From assembly GCA_035719105.1 (NCBI GenBank), contig DASTGN010000004.1, forward strand, positions 558,001 through 622,000: a DNA stretch of 64,000 nt. The letters are read 5' to 3'. The stretch is from UBA8389 sp035719105. GTDB lineage: Bacteria > Bacteroidota > Bacteroidia > Bacteroidales > UBA1402. Of the stretch, positions 8,067-16,087 are shown one piece after another (position 1 is the first letter of the stretch; each line of letters begins with the position of its first letter). Made by a program: the position numbers and the translations under genes. The notes under the pieces are model-generated. The model saw only the letters and a program-made list of their open reading frames with translations, made no database searches and was not told the origin of the DNA.

Positions 8067-9398
8067 TTATAGTTTAAGTGGTTCTCCTTTATAGAAGTCC
8101 AAAATTTTAATGCAGAATAGTAAGTTGTATTTAGCCTGAAGTTGATTGGAACGGGCAGTGGCCAGATTCATTTTCGCTTCATTGAATTCATAAACGGTTG
8201 CTCGTTCAAAGTTGTATTTTTCTTGTGCGAATCGAAATGCTTCCTCTGAATTTACGACAGCTTCTGTTGAAGATTTGTATTTTTCCGTGGCTTTGCTGGC
8301 ATTAAACCAAGCTTGTTGAATTTCTTTATACAACGTTTTTCTGGTGTTTTCCAATTCGACTTTGGCTTTTTCGACTTCGATTTTTGAAATTCGAATGTTG
8401 TTTTTTGTGTCAAACTTGTTGAAAATGGGGATGCTCATGCTAATACCGATTGAACTCCCTCCGTTTACATTCAACTGATCACTCAAATTGGCCGCTGTAC
8501 TGTCCAGGTTTCGTTGTTTGGAGTAGTATCGATTTGAATAATTTGCACCGATGCTAATGGAAGGGTAGAGGGCGCCCTTGGTAATTTCCAAAGATTTTTC
8601 AGAACTTTTCAATCGGTATTCACTTGCTTTGACGTCCGATTTGTTGGAGACAGCATAATTGTATACTTCATCCGCAGGCTGAATGACTATTGTTGATGAA
8701 CTCACATCAATAATAGGTACTTGAATGTCAAAATTAGACCAATCTTTCAGTTCCAACATCTGTGCCAATTCCAATAATGAAAGTTGAAGGGTGCTTTTGC
8801 ACTCGAGCGCATTGTATGTGTCTTTGGCCAATTGAGCACGGGCTTCAAAAACCTGACCCTCGGGGATTTTACCGCTGGATGCCAATATTTCGGACTTACC
8901 GACTTGACTTTGACTCAGATTCACTTGCTCTTCTGCCAAAGCATTCAACTCCTTATTATATAGAACCTGAAGATATGCCGATGAAATGCTGACGGATAAA
9001 CTCTCCTTGGCTTTTTTCAATTCCTCTTTGGAAGCCAAGGTGGAAAATTCCTGCGCTTTAATGGCATTCTTGATTCGAAATCCGCTGAATAAGTTCATGG
9101 ACGCGGAGATTCCCATATTGGAACTTTGAGAATTTTGCTGTACGTACAGATTCTTGTCATTGAGGCCAGTACCAAAATTCAAAGAGGAGCCGATGGATCC
9201 ACTGACTTCTGGCAGGATTTGATTCTTGGATTGTTCCAATTTAATTTGCTGAACGTCGTTGGTAAGTTCTCCTGACTTGATGGTCAGGTTGTTTTTGACA
9301 GCATAATTGATGCAATCCTCCAGTGACCATTTTTGTTGTGCATGAACTGCGCCAAGTGATAAGCAGCTGGTTAATAGTATTATGAGTATTTTTTTCAT
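8067..9398 (-). CDS. TolC-family outer-membrane efflux channel
   Basis: This is a 443-residue protein. I start it at the ATG at 9398, where a clear signal peptide begins (MKKILIILLTSCLSLGAVHA then QQKWSLEDCINYAVKNN). WSLEDCINYAVKNN is the standard start of mature TolC-like factors. Two related halves of long amphipathic helices with Ala/Gln/Ser-rich heptads follow (for example SLSVSISSAYLQVLYNKE and KTLYKEIQQAWFNASK), ending YNLLFCIKILDFYKGEPL. It would form the trimeric outer-membrane duct for the adaptor encoded 7 bp upstream and the MacB-like pump beyond it. Confidence 0.92.
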   Translation of the reverse strand: MKKILIILLTSCLSLGAVHAQQKWSLEDCINYAVKNNLTIKSGELTNDVQQIKLEQSKNQILPEVSGSIGSSLNFGTGLNDKNLYVQQNSQSSNMGISASMNLFSGFRIKNAIKAQEFSTLASKEELKKAKESLSVSISSAYLQVLYNKELNALAEEQVNLSQSQVGKSEILASSGKIPEGQVFEARAQLAKDTYNALECKSTLQLSLLELAQMLELKDWSNFDIQVPIIDVSSSTIVIQPADEVYNYAVSNKSDVKASEYRLKSSEKSLEITKGALYPSISIGANYSNRYYSKQRNLDSTAANLSDQLNVNGGSSIGISMSIPIFNKFDTKNNIRISKIEVEKAKVELENTRKTLYKEIQQAWFNASKATEKYKSSTEAVVNSEEAFRFAQEKYNFERATVYEFNEAKMNLATARSNQLQAKYNLLFCIKILDFYKGEPLKL

Positions 9399-9405
9399 CG
9401 CAATC

Positions 9406-10524
9406 TTATTTATCTTTTTTAGCCTTAGGGTCAATGGCAGCGCCTTTTAATTTTTCGTTGCCTTTCAAACCTCGAACCACTTCGATGTTGATGCCGTCGG
9501 ACAGACCTGTGACGATTCTTTTCTTGACGAATGTCTGAACATCCTTGATTTTTGGATCTAAAACGTAGACGTTTGCAGTATCCTTGTTGAACTCAATGAC
9601 GCTTTCGGGAATGGTCAACACATTTTTTGCGCTGTTCAGCACGATTTCAGCGTTGGCGCTATAGCCAGCCCGAACAAAAACGTCGCTTGGAATTTTTGCA
9701 GCAGCCTTGATTTCAAAAAGGATGGCTCCGCTTTCTTCGGTTCCTTTGGGTGAAATGTGTTCCAATTTGGCTTCGAACTTGCGGTCGTTCAAGGCTCCGA
9801 TACTCAGCATCAATGGCATACCTTCTTTGATGCGTCCCACTTCGGTTTCGTCCACCTTGCCCACGAACAACATGTCTTTCATGTTGGCAACCGTGGCGAT
9901 GGTGGTTCCATCGTTGAAGCTATTGGACTGGATAACAGAGTTCCCGACCTTAACCGGAATGTCCAAAATCATGCCGTCTATGGTGGAGCGAATCAGTGTG
10001 TTGCTCGATTCGCCAGTTTTCAAGGACATCCCTGTTTTGGTGATTTCAAGGTTGTTTTCAGCGGCTTCGCATTCTTCTTTGGTCGCATTGAGGCTTACCG
10101 TTGCCTTTTCAAATTCTTCGCGAGAAATGACGTTTTTGCCATACAATTCTTTTTGACGGCTGAAATCTTTGTTGGCTTGACTCAGATTGATCCTAGCTAC
10201 TCTGACCCTTGATTCAGCAGCATTCAAACTTCCCATGTCTGGGATGACTTTGATCTTGGCAATGATCTCACCCTTGCTAACCTTTTCGCCAGCTTCCTTG
10301 CAAAGTTCAGAAATGATCCCCGAAATTTGAGGTTTGATCATGATTTCGTTGCGAGCTTCCACCTTTCCGGTAGCAACTGCTTTCTTTTCGATGGAACCGC
10401 GCGTGACGGAAACCAATTCATACTTGGTGACAACCGGTTTGGATTTGTTGTACAAGAAAACAAATGTTCCGATGATGAGTAATCCCAGACAGACTAAAAG
10501 AAAAATCTTAAAAAACTTCTTCAT
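9406..10524 (-). CDS. Periplasmic adaptor (membrane fusion protein, MacA/HlyD-like)
   Basis: This is a 372-residue protein with an N-terminal membrane anchor (FFKIFLLVCLGLLIIGTFVFLY). Next come the first half of a lipoyl domain (KPQISGIISELCKEAGEKVSKGEIIAKI), a helical hairpin (about 100-165, NLSQANKDFSRQKELYGKNVISREEFEKA), the second lipoyl half (LIRSTIDGMILDIPVKVGNSVI) and a beta-barrel plus membrane-proximal domain. It links an inner-membrane ABC pump to TolC. It lies between the permease genes and tolC in one operon, as expected for a MacA-type adaptor. Confidence 0.92.
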   Translation of the reverse strand: MKKFFKIFLLVCLGLLIIGTFVFLYNKSKPVVTKYELVSVTRGSIEKKAVATGKVEARNEIMIKPQISGIISELCKEAGEKVSKGEIIAKIKVIPDMGSLNAAESRVRVARINLSQANKDFSRQKELYGKNVISREEFEKATVSLNATKEECEAAENNLEITKTGMSLKTGESSNTLIRSTIDGMILDIPVKVGNSVIQSNSFNDGTTIATVANMKDMLFVGKVDETEVGRIKEGMPLMLSIGALNDRKFEAKLEHISPKGTEESGAILFEIKAAAKIPSDVFVRAGYSANAEIVLNSAKNVLTIPESVIEFNKDTANVYVLDPKIKDVQTFVKKRIVTGLSDGINIEVVRGLKGNEKLKGAAIDPKAKKDK

Positions 10525-10547
10525 GAGTGTTTTATTTTTGGATTGTT

Positions 10548-11810
10548 TTATTCTTCGCTCAATGCCTCAATGGCCTTGATTTTCATGGCGCGTTGTGCCG
10601 GCAGCATCCCGGCAAGCAAGCCCATTAGTATTAGAATGAAAGATGCACTTAAGGCCACGTCGAAATGAATGATGATGTTTTTAACAAAAATGTTGCTGTC
10701 TTCGGGCATGTTGTTGATAATATTGTCGAATACCGACAAAATACCAACCCCCATGCTGAGTCCCATGAAGCCTGCAATGGAAGTAAGCACTAAGCTTTCG
10801 TTCATAATTTGACCGATGATGTCAATCGGCTTGGCACCCAGCGCCCTACGGATTCCGATTTCCTTGGTCCGTTCCCGTACGGAAACCAACATGATGTTGC
10901 TCACACCAATGGCACCAGCCAAAAGAGTTCCGATACCAACGATCCAGATAAGCAATTTGATTCCCAAGAATAAATAACTGAACATTTTAAACTGTTCACC
11001 GATGTTGAAACTGCCGCAAGCGCGTTCGTCTTCGGGGGCAATATTGTTTTGAGTCTTTAAAATGTTCTTAATTTCTGCTTCCAAAATCTTTGCATCGTAA
11101 CCATCTTTGGCCGTCGCTGCCATAAAGTGAATGATATCGCCTTGATTGTAAGCGCGTTGCATTGTCGAGAAAGGCAGTACTACCATGTCGTCACTTCGCC
11201 CGCCGATTTGAACATGACTCATACCTGAACCAACACCAATGACAGAGTAATAAATACCATTGCTTCGAATGACTTGTCCCAAAGGGTTTTCACCTGGCAT
11301 AAACAATTTTTCGTAAATGTTTTTTCCGATAAAACAGACCTTTCGAACTTCTTTAATATCCACATCGTTGATGTATCTGCCCCAGATGATTTCCTGTTCT
11401 TCAATTTTGGAATAGTCTGGATAACAGCCACGAACCCTGAAAGTGCCCGACTTGTCTCCGCGAACAGTATTGTTTTCGCCACCGCCCCCGCCAAAAAGCA
11501 TGGGAGCCAAATATTTGATGTCCTTGCAATTTGCTAAAATGACTTTGATGTCGGAATTGTGCATGTTCCAGGTACGGCCTTTTTTGAAACCGTGATAAGG
11601 AACGGTTGTTTGTTCCGTGTAGAAAAAACACGAGTTGGTTGCGAAACCTTTGATGCCATCCATCATGCCGTTTTCAAGGCCGTTTCCCGCCCCCAAAAGG
11701 ATGGTCAACATCAGAATGCCCCAAAAAACACCAAATGCGGTGAAGATGCTGCGCACCTTGTTTCGGGTGATGGTTTGCCAGATTTCCTGCCATTTATCGA
11801 GATCGAACAT
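10548..11810 (-). CDS. MacB/FtsX-type ABC permease, second copy
   Basis: This is a 420-residue protein. One membrane segment near residues 20-45 (RSIFTAFGVFWGILMLTILLGAGNGL) is followed by a large periplasmic MacB-core domain (about 50-270). Three membrane segments lie near the C-terminus, with the conserved cytoplasmic loop VSVRERTKEIGIRRALGAKP and the ending LPAQRAMKIKAIEALSEE. This is the MacB topology without the fused ATPase. The neighbouring gene encodes a similar permease, so the two probably form a heterodimer driven by the ATPase at 13083-13775. MacB-type machines transmit force to the periplasm and expel peptides, lipids or drugs through TolC. Confidence 0.9.
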   Translation of the reverse strand: MFDLDKWQEIWQTITRNKVRSIFTAFGVFWGILMLTILLGAGNGLENGMMDGIKGFATNSCFFYTEQTTVPYHGFKKGRTWNMHNSDIKVILANCKDIKYLAPMLFGGGGGENNTVRGDKSGTFRVRGCYPDYSKIEEQEIIWGRYINDVDIKEVRKVCFIGKNIYEKLFMPGENPLGQVIRSNGIYYSVIGVGSGMSHVQIGGRSDDMVVLPFSTMQRAYNQGDIIHFMAATAKDGYDAKILEAEIKNILKTQNNIAPEDERACGSFNIGEQFKMFSYLFLGIKLLIWIVGIGTLLAGAIGVSNIMLVSVRERTKEIGIRRALGAKPIDIIGQIMNESLVLTSIAGFMGLSMGVGILSVFDNIINNMPEDSNIFVKNIIIHFDVALSASFILILMGLLAGMLPAQRAMKIKAIEALSEE

Positions 11811-11830
11811 AATTGCTTGGTTTGAAGTTT

Positions 11831-13102
11831 TTATTCGGCACGCATGGCCTCGATTGGTTTGATTCGTACGGCCTTCCTGGCAGGTATGTAACCAGCGATC
11901 AGGCCGGCGATGATCAATATCAAGGTGGCAAGTAGGACGACATTGAGGTCTACGGAAGGGTTCATGAAAATGGAAAAAGAACGTTCTCCATCAGCTCCGG
12001 CTTTCTGCCCACTGGTCATGCCCAAATTAAGCAATTCCAAAATGCCGATGCCGAACATCATCCCCAAATAACCAAAGATGGACGTGATGACAATGGATTC
12101 CAACAAAATGGATGAAAGGATGTTTCCCGGGGTGGCACCCAATGCTTTTCGGATGCCGAACTCTCTGGTTCGTTCCTTTACCGTGATAACCATGATGTTG
12201 CCCACACCCACGATGCCTGCTATCAATGTGCAAATGCCTATGAACAACACGAATAAATCAATGGTCGAAAAAATGGTCATGGTTTGAACATAGTCGGAGG
12301 CTTGGTTCCATAAACCAATTGTATTCAAGTCGTCGGGACTGATAATCAGTTCCCTCCCCAACGTTTCTCGGATTTTCTGGCCAAAGTCATCGTTTTCTTG
12401 CTTGGTGACGAGACCTTTTACGGAGAAGTTGATGTTTTGAACCACTGTTCCAAGGTTATAGAGCTTCTGAGCTGTGTAAATGGGCATGTAGCATTTGGCT
12501 TCGTTGTCGAAGGACGTCTTCATATCGACCCCGATAACCTGGAACGATAGATTGTCCACTTTAACCCATTTGCCAACTGGATTGACGTCCTTAAACAGCG
12601 CTTTTGCCACTTTTTTGGACAAAACAATGACCTTGCGTTCGTTCGTCATATCCCTTTCATTCAGGAATCGACCATTCCCGGTATTGAACGTCATGTTGGA
12701 AATGATCTGATAATCTGGTTGAACTCCGTAGATTTGAAACATTCCATTTTCCGTACCGTATGCTACCGTAGACGAGCGATCGACTTGTCCGGAAATCTTG
12801 TCGATTTGATAAAAGTGGTTTTTTAAATACGCGATGTGCTCATTGTTGAGTTTGATCCTGCGGTAAGCTTTCAGCCCTTTGTAGGGCATGGTTGTGCGTC
12901 CAGCCCAAATCATCATGGTATTGCTGGCTCTGTCGTTGAAGTTGGATGTGACCCCGTTTTTCAACCCATTGCCTGAACCCAATAAAATAATGAGCATGAA
13001 TATTCCCCACGCAACCGCAAACCCCGTCAGAAAGGTGCGGAGCTTGTTTTCCCTCATGGTGGTGAGGATTTCGGTCAGGGTATCAAATTCCAGGAATCTC
13101 AT
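11831..13102 (-). CDS. MacB/FtsX-type ABC permease, first copy
   Basis: This is a 423-residue protein with the same layout as the next gene: N-terminal membrane segment (LRTFLTGFAVAWGIFMLIILLGSG), a large periplasmic domain, then three membrane segments with ITVKERTREFGIRKALGATPG and the ending IPARKAVRIKPIEAMRAE. Its start overlaps the end of the ATPase gene by 20 bp, which points to translational coupling. Although clearly paralogous to the downstream permease, the periplasmic parts differ strongly by eye, which favours an asymmetric pair over redundancy. Confidence 0.9.
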   Translation of the reverse strand: MRFLEFDTLTEILTTMRENKLRTFLTGFAVAWGIFMLIILLGSGNGLKNGVTSNFNDRASNTMMIWAGRTTMPYKGLKAYRRIKLNNEHIAYLKNHFYQIDKISGQVDRSSTVAYGTENGMFQIYGVQPDYQIISNMTFNTGNGRFLNERDMTNERKVIVLSKKVAKALFKDVNPVGKWVKVDNLSFQVIGVDMKTSFDNEAKCYMPIYTAQKLYNLGTVVQNINFSVKGLVTKQENDDFGQKIRETLGRELIISPDDLNTIGLWNQASDYVQTMTIFSTIDLFVLFIGICTLIAGIVGVGNIMVITVKERTREFGIRKALGATPGNILSSILLESIVITSIFGYLGMMFGIGILELLNLGMTSGQKAGADGERSFSIFMNPSVDLNVVLLATLILIIAGLIAGYIPARKAVRIKPIEAMRAE

Positions 13103-13775
13103 GACCGTTTAGTGCATCGGATTCGATGATGCCGTCTTTCAGGTGAATGATTCGTTTGGTTTTGTCAGCAACTGACTTTTCGTGGGTGACTATAATCATG
13201 GTGATGCCGGTTTTGTTGACATCACTCAGCACCTGCATCACTTCTTCCGTGGTAAAGGAATCAAGGGCTCCAGTCGGCTCATCGGCCAATATAACCTTAG
13301 GTTGCGAAATCAATGCCCTAGCAATGGCAATACGTTGTTTCTGCCCACCGGACAATTCGTTGGGAAAATGGTGCCACCAATCTTTCAGACCCATCATGTC
13401 CAGATATTCCATGGCCTGATTTTGTCTCTTTTTGCGTGAAACACCCTGATAATACAAGGGTAACGCAACATTTTCCAAGGCATTCTTGAAATTGATGAGG
13501 TTGAAGGATTGAAAGATGAATCCTATCATCTGATTTCGGTATTCTGCTGCTCGTTTTTCAGTGAGATTTTTAATGAGCGTACCGTTCAGGTAATAATTGC
13601 CTGTTTCGTAGTCGTCTAATATCCCCAAAATGTTAAGCATGGTCGATTTACCGGAACCGGACGCTCCCATGATGGAAACAAATTCGCCTTCGTTGATGTT
13701 CAGGTTAATGCCCTTCAAGACATGCAGTGGTTGAATGCCGGGATAGGTCTTGTTGATTTCTTCAAATTTGATCAT
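13083..13775 (-). CDS. ABC transporter ATPase, MacB/LolD type
   Basis: This is a 230-residue protein. It has Walker A GASGSGKST (about 37-45), the Q-loop in FIFQSFNLI, the signature NELSGGQKQR, Walker B VILADEPTGALD and an H-loop in IIVTHEKSVA. ADEPTGALD is characteristic of the MacB/LolD/FtsE branch. It starts 8 bp after the GntR gene and overlaps the first permease by 20 bp. It would energise the two permeases encoded directly downstream. Confidence 0.93.
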   Translation of the reverse strand: MIKFEEINKTYPGIQPLHVLKGINLNINEGEFVSIMGASGSGKSTMLNILGILDDYETGNYYLNGTLIKNLTEKRAAEYRNQMIGFIFQSFNLINFKNALENVALPLYYQGVSRKKRQNQAMEYLDMMGLKDWWHHFPNELSGGQKQRIAIARALISQPKVILADEPTGALDSFTTEEVMQVLSDVNKTGITMIIVTHEKSVADKTKRIIHLKDGIIESDALNGHEIPGI

Positions 13776-13783
13776 AATCTCCG

Positions 13784-14197
13784 TTACTGACGTTTTGTTT
13801 CGGAAGTGTTTAGGTTTTTGTCTGTTTGATTTGACTCGTCATTCTGGAAAAGGTTGAATCGACGTAGTATTTCTTCGAGCGGTATTTGAAGCAAAGATAT
13901 TGTTTTGTAAAAACTGGGCAGTGTGTTTGAAAAAAAATCTTCGCGACGAAAATCCAATATTTTTTTAACAGCATCCTCTTCGACAAAATAGCCGATTCCA
14001 CGCTTGTTGAAGATGATTCCGCGCTGTTGCAGAAAGTCGTAAGTGCGTAATACGGTGTTTGGATTTACTTGAAGGCTGACACCCATTTCACGAACTGATG
14101 GAATCTTTTCAAGGGGAGGCCAAGTGCCTGCTAAAATCTGTTCACAGAGTAAATCTCCGATTTGCAGAAAAATGGCTTTGTTTTCGTGAAATTCCAT
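13784..14197 (-). CDS. GntR-family regulator, YtrA subfamily
   Basis: This is a 137-residue protein. The winged helix spans about residues 8-72 (LQIGDLLCEQILAGTWPPLEKIPSVRE, then VNPNTVLRTYDFLQQRGII). Only a short helical tail follows and there is no large ligand-binding domain, which defines the YtrA subgroup. These regulators usually repress an adjacent ABC-2 exporter and are relieved by cell-envelope stress or antibiotics. It is unusual in being the third gene, 2 bp after the ABC-2 permease. The palindrome at 15841-15864 is the likely operator. The C-terminal tail is hydrophilic, rich in Asn, Asp and Thr. Confidence 0.9.
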   Translation of the reverse strand: MEFHENKAIFLQIGDLLCEQILAGTWPPLEKIPSVREMGVSLQVNPNTVLRTYDFLQQRGIIFNKRGIGYFVEEDAVKKILDFRREDFFSNTLPSFYKTISLLQIPLEEILRRFNLFQNDESNQTDKNLNTSETKRQ

Positions 14198-14199
14198 AA

Positions 14200-14976
14200 T
14201 CAGATTTGTTTTTTATTGAGCAAAACATAGGAACCGCTCCAAAGTAGAAGTGCGACGATTCCGAGTATCCATTCGATTTTCAACCCGATCACCTCCAGGA
14301 CATGCTGTAGGGGCATACCGTTGATGCTACTGTCCATGGATCCATTCAAATTGATGCTGAAGCCGTGGTTTTGAACCAATTGGGCGTTGATGAGGTAGTG
14401 CTTGGCATACCAGGCAAACGCCATTGTAAATATCAAGACAATGCCGATATAAGATACCAACGTTTTGACAATTGGATTCTTACGAAAAAAGAGTGAACCG
14501 AAAAAGAATACAGAATGCAGGTACATGACCGTAAGGAATACATTCCAAACATGCTTCCAATCAGGGAAACCGAAACCTGAGCCCATTCCTGTGATGAGAT
14601 TTCCCAAATCGATACCCACCAACTGAACCCCGAAGTAGATCAGTTGAGCTACGGTGAATGCAAAAAGCGATGAATACAGCCAAGCAGCGGAATACTTTTC
14701 GAGAATGGTTGCTGGGGTCATTAAATATTGAATGCCAGATGGAGTGCTGCGAAGTTTGTTGAAAACATCCTGGCAAGCCATCACACTTAAAATGACGGTC
14801 ATGAATACGGCTGTCTTATAAAAGTCTCCCATATCATGTTGGGTGGAACTTGTGAAATAATCGGCAAGGCTGAAAACCTGGAACCCAATGAATATTAACA
14901 AGATCAAACCGTGACGATTTTTGTTTTGACGAAACAAAATCATGAATTGTTCAGAAAAACGGGCTATGCTAAACAT
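14200..14976 (-). CDS. ABC-2 type exporter permease subunit
   Basis: This 258-residue protein has about six hydrophobic segments (for example LILLIFIGFQVFSLADYF, YKTAVFMTVILSVMACQDVF, VFLTVMYLHSVFFFGSLFF, TLVSYIGIVLIFTMAFAWY and IVALLLWSGSYVLL) and little soluble domain. No strong family motif is visible, but its place 11 bp after a YtrB-like ATPase and 2 bp before a YtrA-like regulator makes it the membrane half of that exporter. Confidence 0.8.
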   Translation of the reverse strand: MFSIARFSEQFMILFRQNKNRHGLILLIFIGFQVFSLADYFTSSTQHDMGDFYKTAVFMTVILSVMACQDVFNKLRSTPSGIQYLMTPATILEKYSAAWLYSSLFAFTVAQLIYFGVQLVGIDLGNLITGMGSGFGFPDWKHVWNVFLTVMYLHSVFFFGSLFFRKNPIVKTLVSYIGIVLIFTMAFAWYAKHYLINAQLVQNHGFSINLNGSMDSSINGMPLQHVLEVIGLKIEWILGIVALLLWSGSYVLLNKKQI

Positions 14977-14987
14977 GTTGTTGCGTT

Positions 14988-15824
14988 TTAATGGTTGAAT
15001 ACTGAGCGAATAGTGTCCGGTTGCTGGGTGGCCAAATTGAAAAGGGCTTCCAGATCAATTCGACTGTCTGGGTCGTTCTTGCCTGGGAAAATGGCAACGA
15101 AACCTTTGGGTGTGAACTCGCTATAAAGTAAATTCGGCTGGTTCTCGATGGAGAACAACGTTTTGAATTCGAGCTTTCTGCCAATTTCCTCCGTCGTTTC
15201 GTTCATCAATACTTGACGATTTTCGAGAATGATGATGGTGTCGATGAGGCTTTCCAGGTCGCGAACCTGGTGAGTGGAAAGTATGAGGCAACGATCGTCG
15301 GTGATTGCTTCGGCCACCAACTTGCGAAACTGAGTTTTGGATGGAATGTCGAGACCGTTGGTAGGCTCGTCCAAAATAAGGATGCGGCATTTGGTGGCAA
15401 GGGCGAAACAAATGCTCACTTTTTTTCGTTGACCGAACGACATGCTCTTGAGTTTGTCGTTTGTATTGATTTCGAATTCTTTAATGCAATAATGAAAGTA
15501 ATCCATGTCGAATTTGGGGTAGGAACCGGCAAACATGTTTAAATAACCTTTGACCGTCGTGTCCGGCAACCAGATTTCTTCAGGAAGGAAGAAAAGTTCT
15601 TGAAGCATTTCCGCCCGGTGTTTTTTTGATTCATTGCCGAGAACCATGCTGACTCCACTTTGTGGTAAACGAAGGCCTGCGATGAGTTTGAGCAGGGTCG
15701 TCTTGCCGGCACCGTTTTTGCCCAACAAACCGTAAATATGCCCTCCTTCTAAATGCAGTGACAAATCCTCAAAGAGACTTCTGTTCTTTGAGTAGGTGAA
15801 ATTCAGATGACTAAGTTCAATCAT
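14988..15824 (-). CDS. ABC transporter ATPase, YtrB/CcmA-like
   Basis: This is a 278-residue protein. It has Walker A GKNGAGKTT, the signature region SMSFGQRKKV (an F replaces the usual second-position G of the LSGGQ motif), Walker B ILILDEPTNGLD and an H-loop in LILSTHQVRD. The variant signature is common in the ABC-2 branch paired with YtrA regulators. About 65 extra C-terminal residues follow the nucleotide-binding domain. It is the first gene of the predicted nine-gene operon, and the candidate operator lies 16 bp upstream of its start. Confidence 0.9.
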   Translation of the reverse strand: MIELSHLNFTYSKNRSLFEDLSLHLEGGHIYGLLGKNGAGKTTLLKLIAGLRLPQSGVSMVLGNESKKHRAEMLQELFFLPEEIWLPDTTVKGYLNMFAGSYPKFDMDYFHYCIKEFEINTNDKLKSMSFGQRKKVSICFALATKCRILILDEPTNGLDIPSKTQFRKLVAEAITDDRCLILSTHQVRDLESLIDTIIILENRQVLMNETTEEIGRKLEFKTLFSIENQPNLLYSEFTPKGFVAIFPGKNDPDSRIDLEALFNLATQQPDTIRSVFNH

Positions 15825-15840
15825 GACTGCTTATTGAGTT

Positions 15841-15864
15841 GGTGTATTAATGTACTAAGACACC
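15841..15864. promoter_or_regulatory. Candidate operator for the YtrA-type GntR regulator
   Basis: This is a 24-bp imperfect palindrome with half sites GGTGTnTTAnT and AnTAAnACACC around a 2-bp centre. Eighteen of 24 positions are symmetric. Operators with GTGT...ACAC ends and TTA/TAA inside are typical of YtrA-subfamily regulators. It sits 16 bp upstream of the first ATG of the operon that encodes such a regulator, so binding would block transcription or elongation. The regulator match is inferred. Confidence 0.6.
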
Positions 15865-16032
15865 GCAAAGGAAATGCACTTTTTGCCATTTTCCAAATTA
15901 TTTTTCGGTTTTTTTTATTTTTTTTTGTAATAGGCCTGAATCGTTCATGAAAGCTTAAATAAATTGACATCGGATTTAAGGAATTCCTGCTTTTTTTTAC
16001 ATTAAAAGTGCTTTTAAACACGAAGAATTATG

Positions 16033-16040
16033 TAGCTTTG
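16033..16040 (+). promoter_or_regulatory. -7 promoter box upstream of purH
   Basis: TAGCTTTG fits the Bacteroidota TAnnTTTG box and lies 47 bp before the purH ATG. No convincing -33 TTTG is seen at the right spacing. The rest of the 15865-16087 spacer is A/T-rich with long T runs and holds no gene that I can support. Confidence 0.5.
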
Positions 16041-16087
16041 CACGCTAATGCAAGCCTTTTGTTAGGCCCCCAACAAAATTTTCCCAC

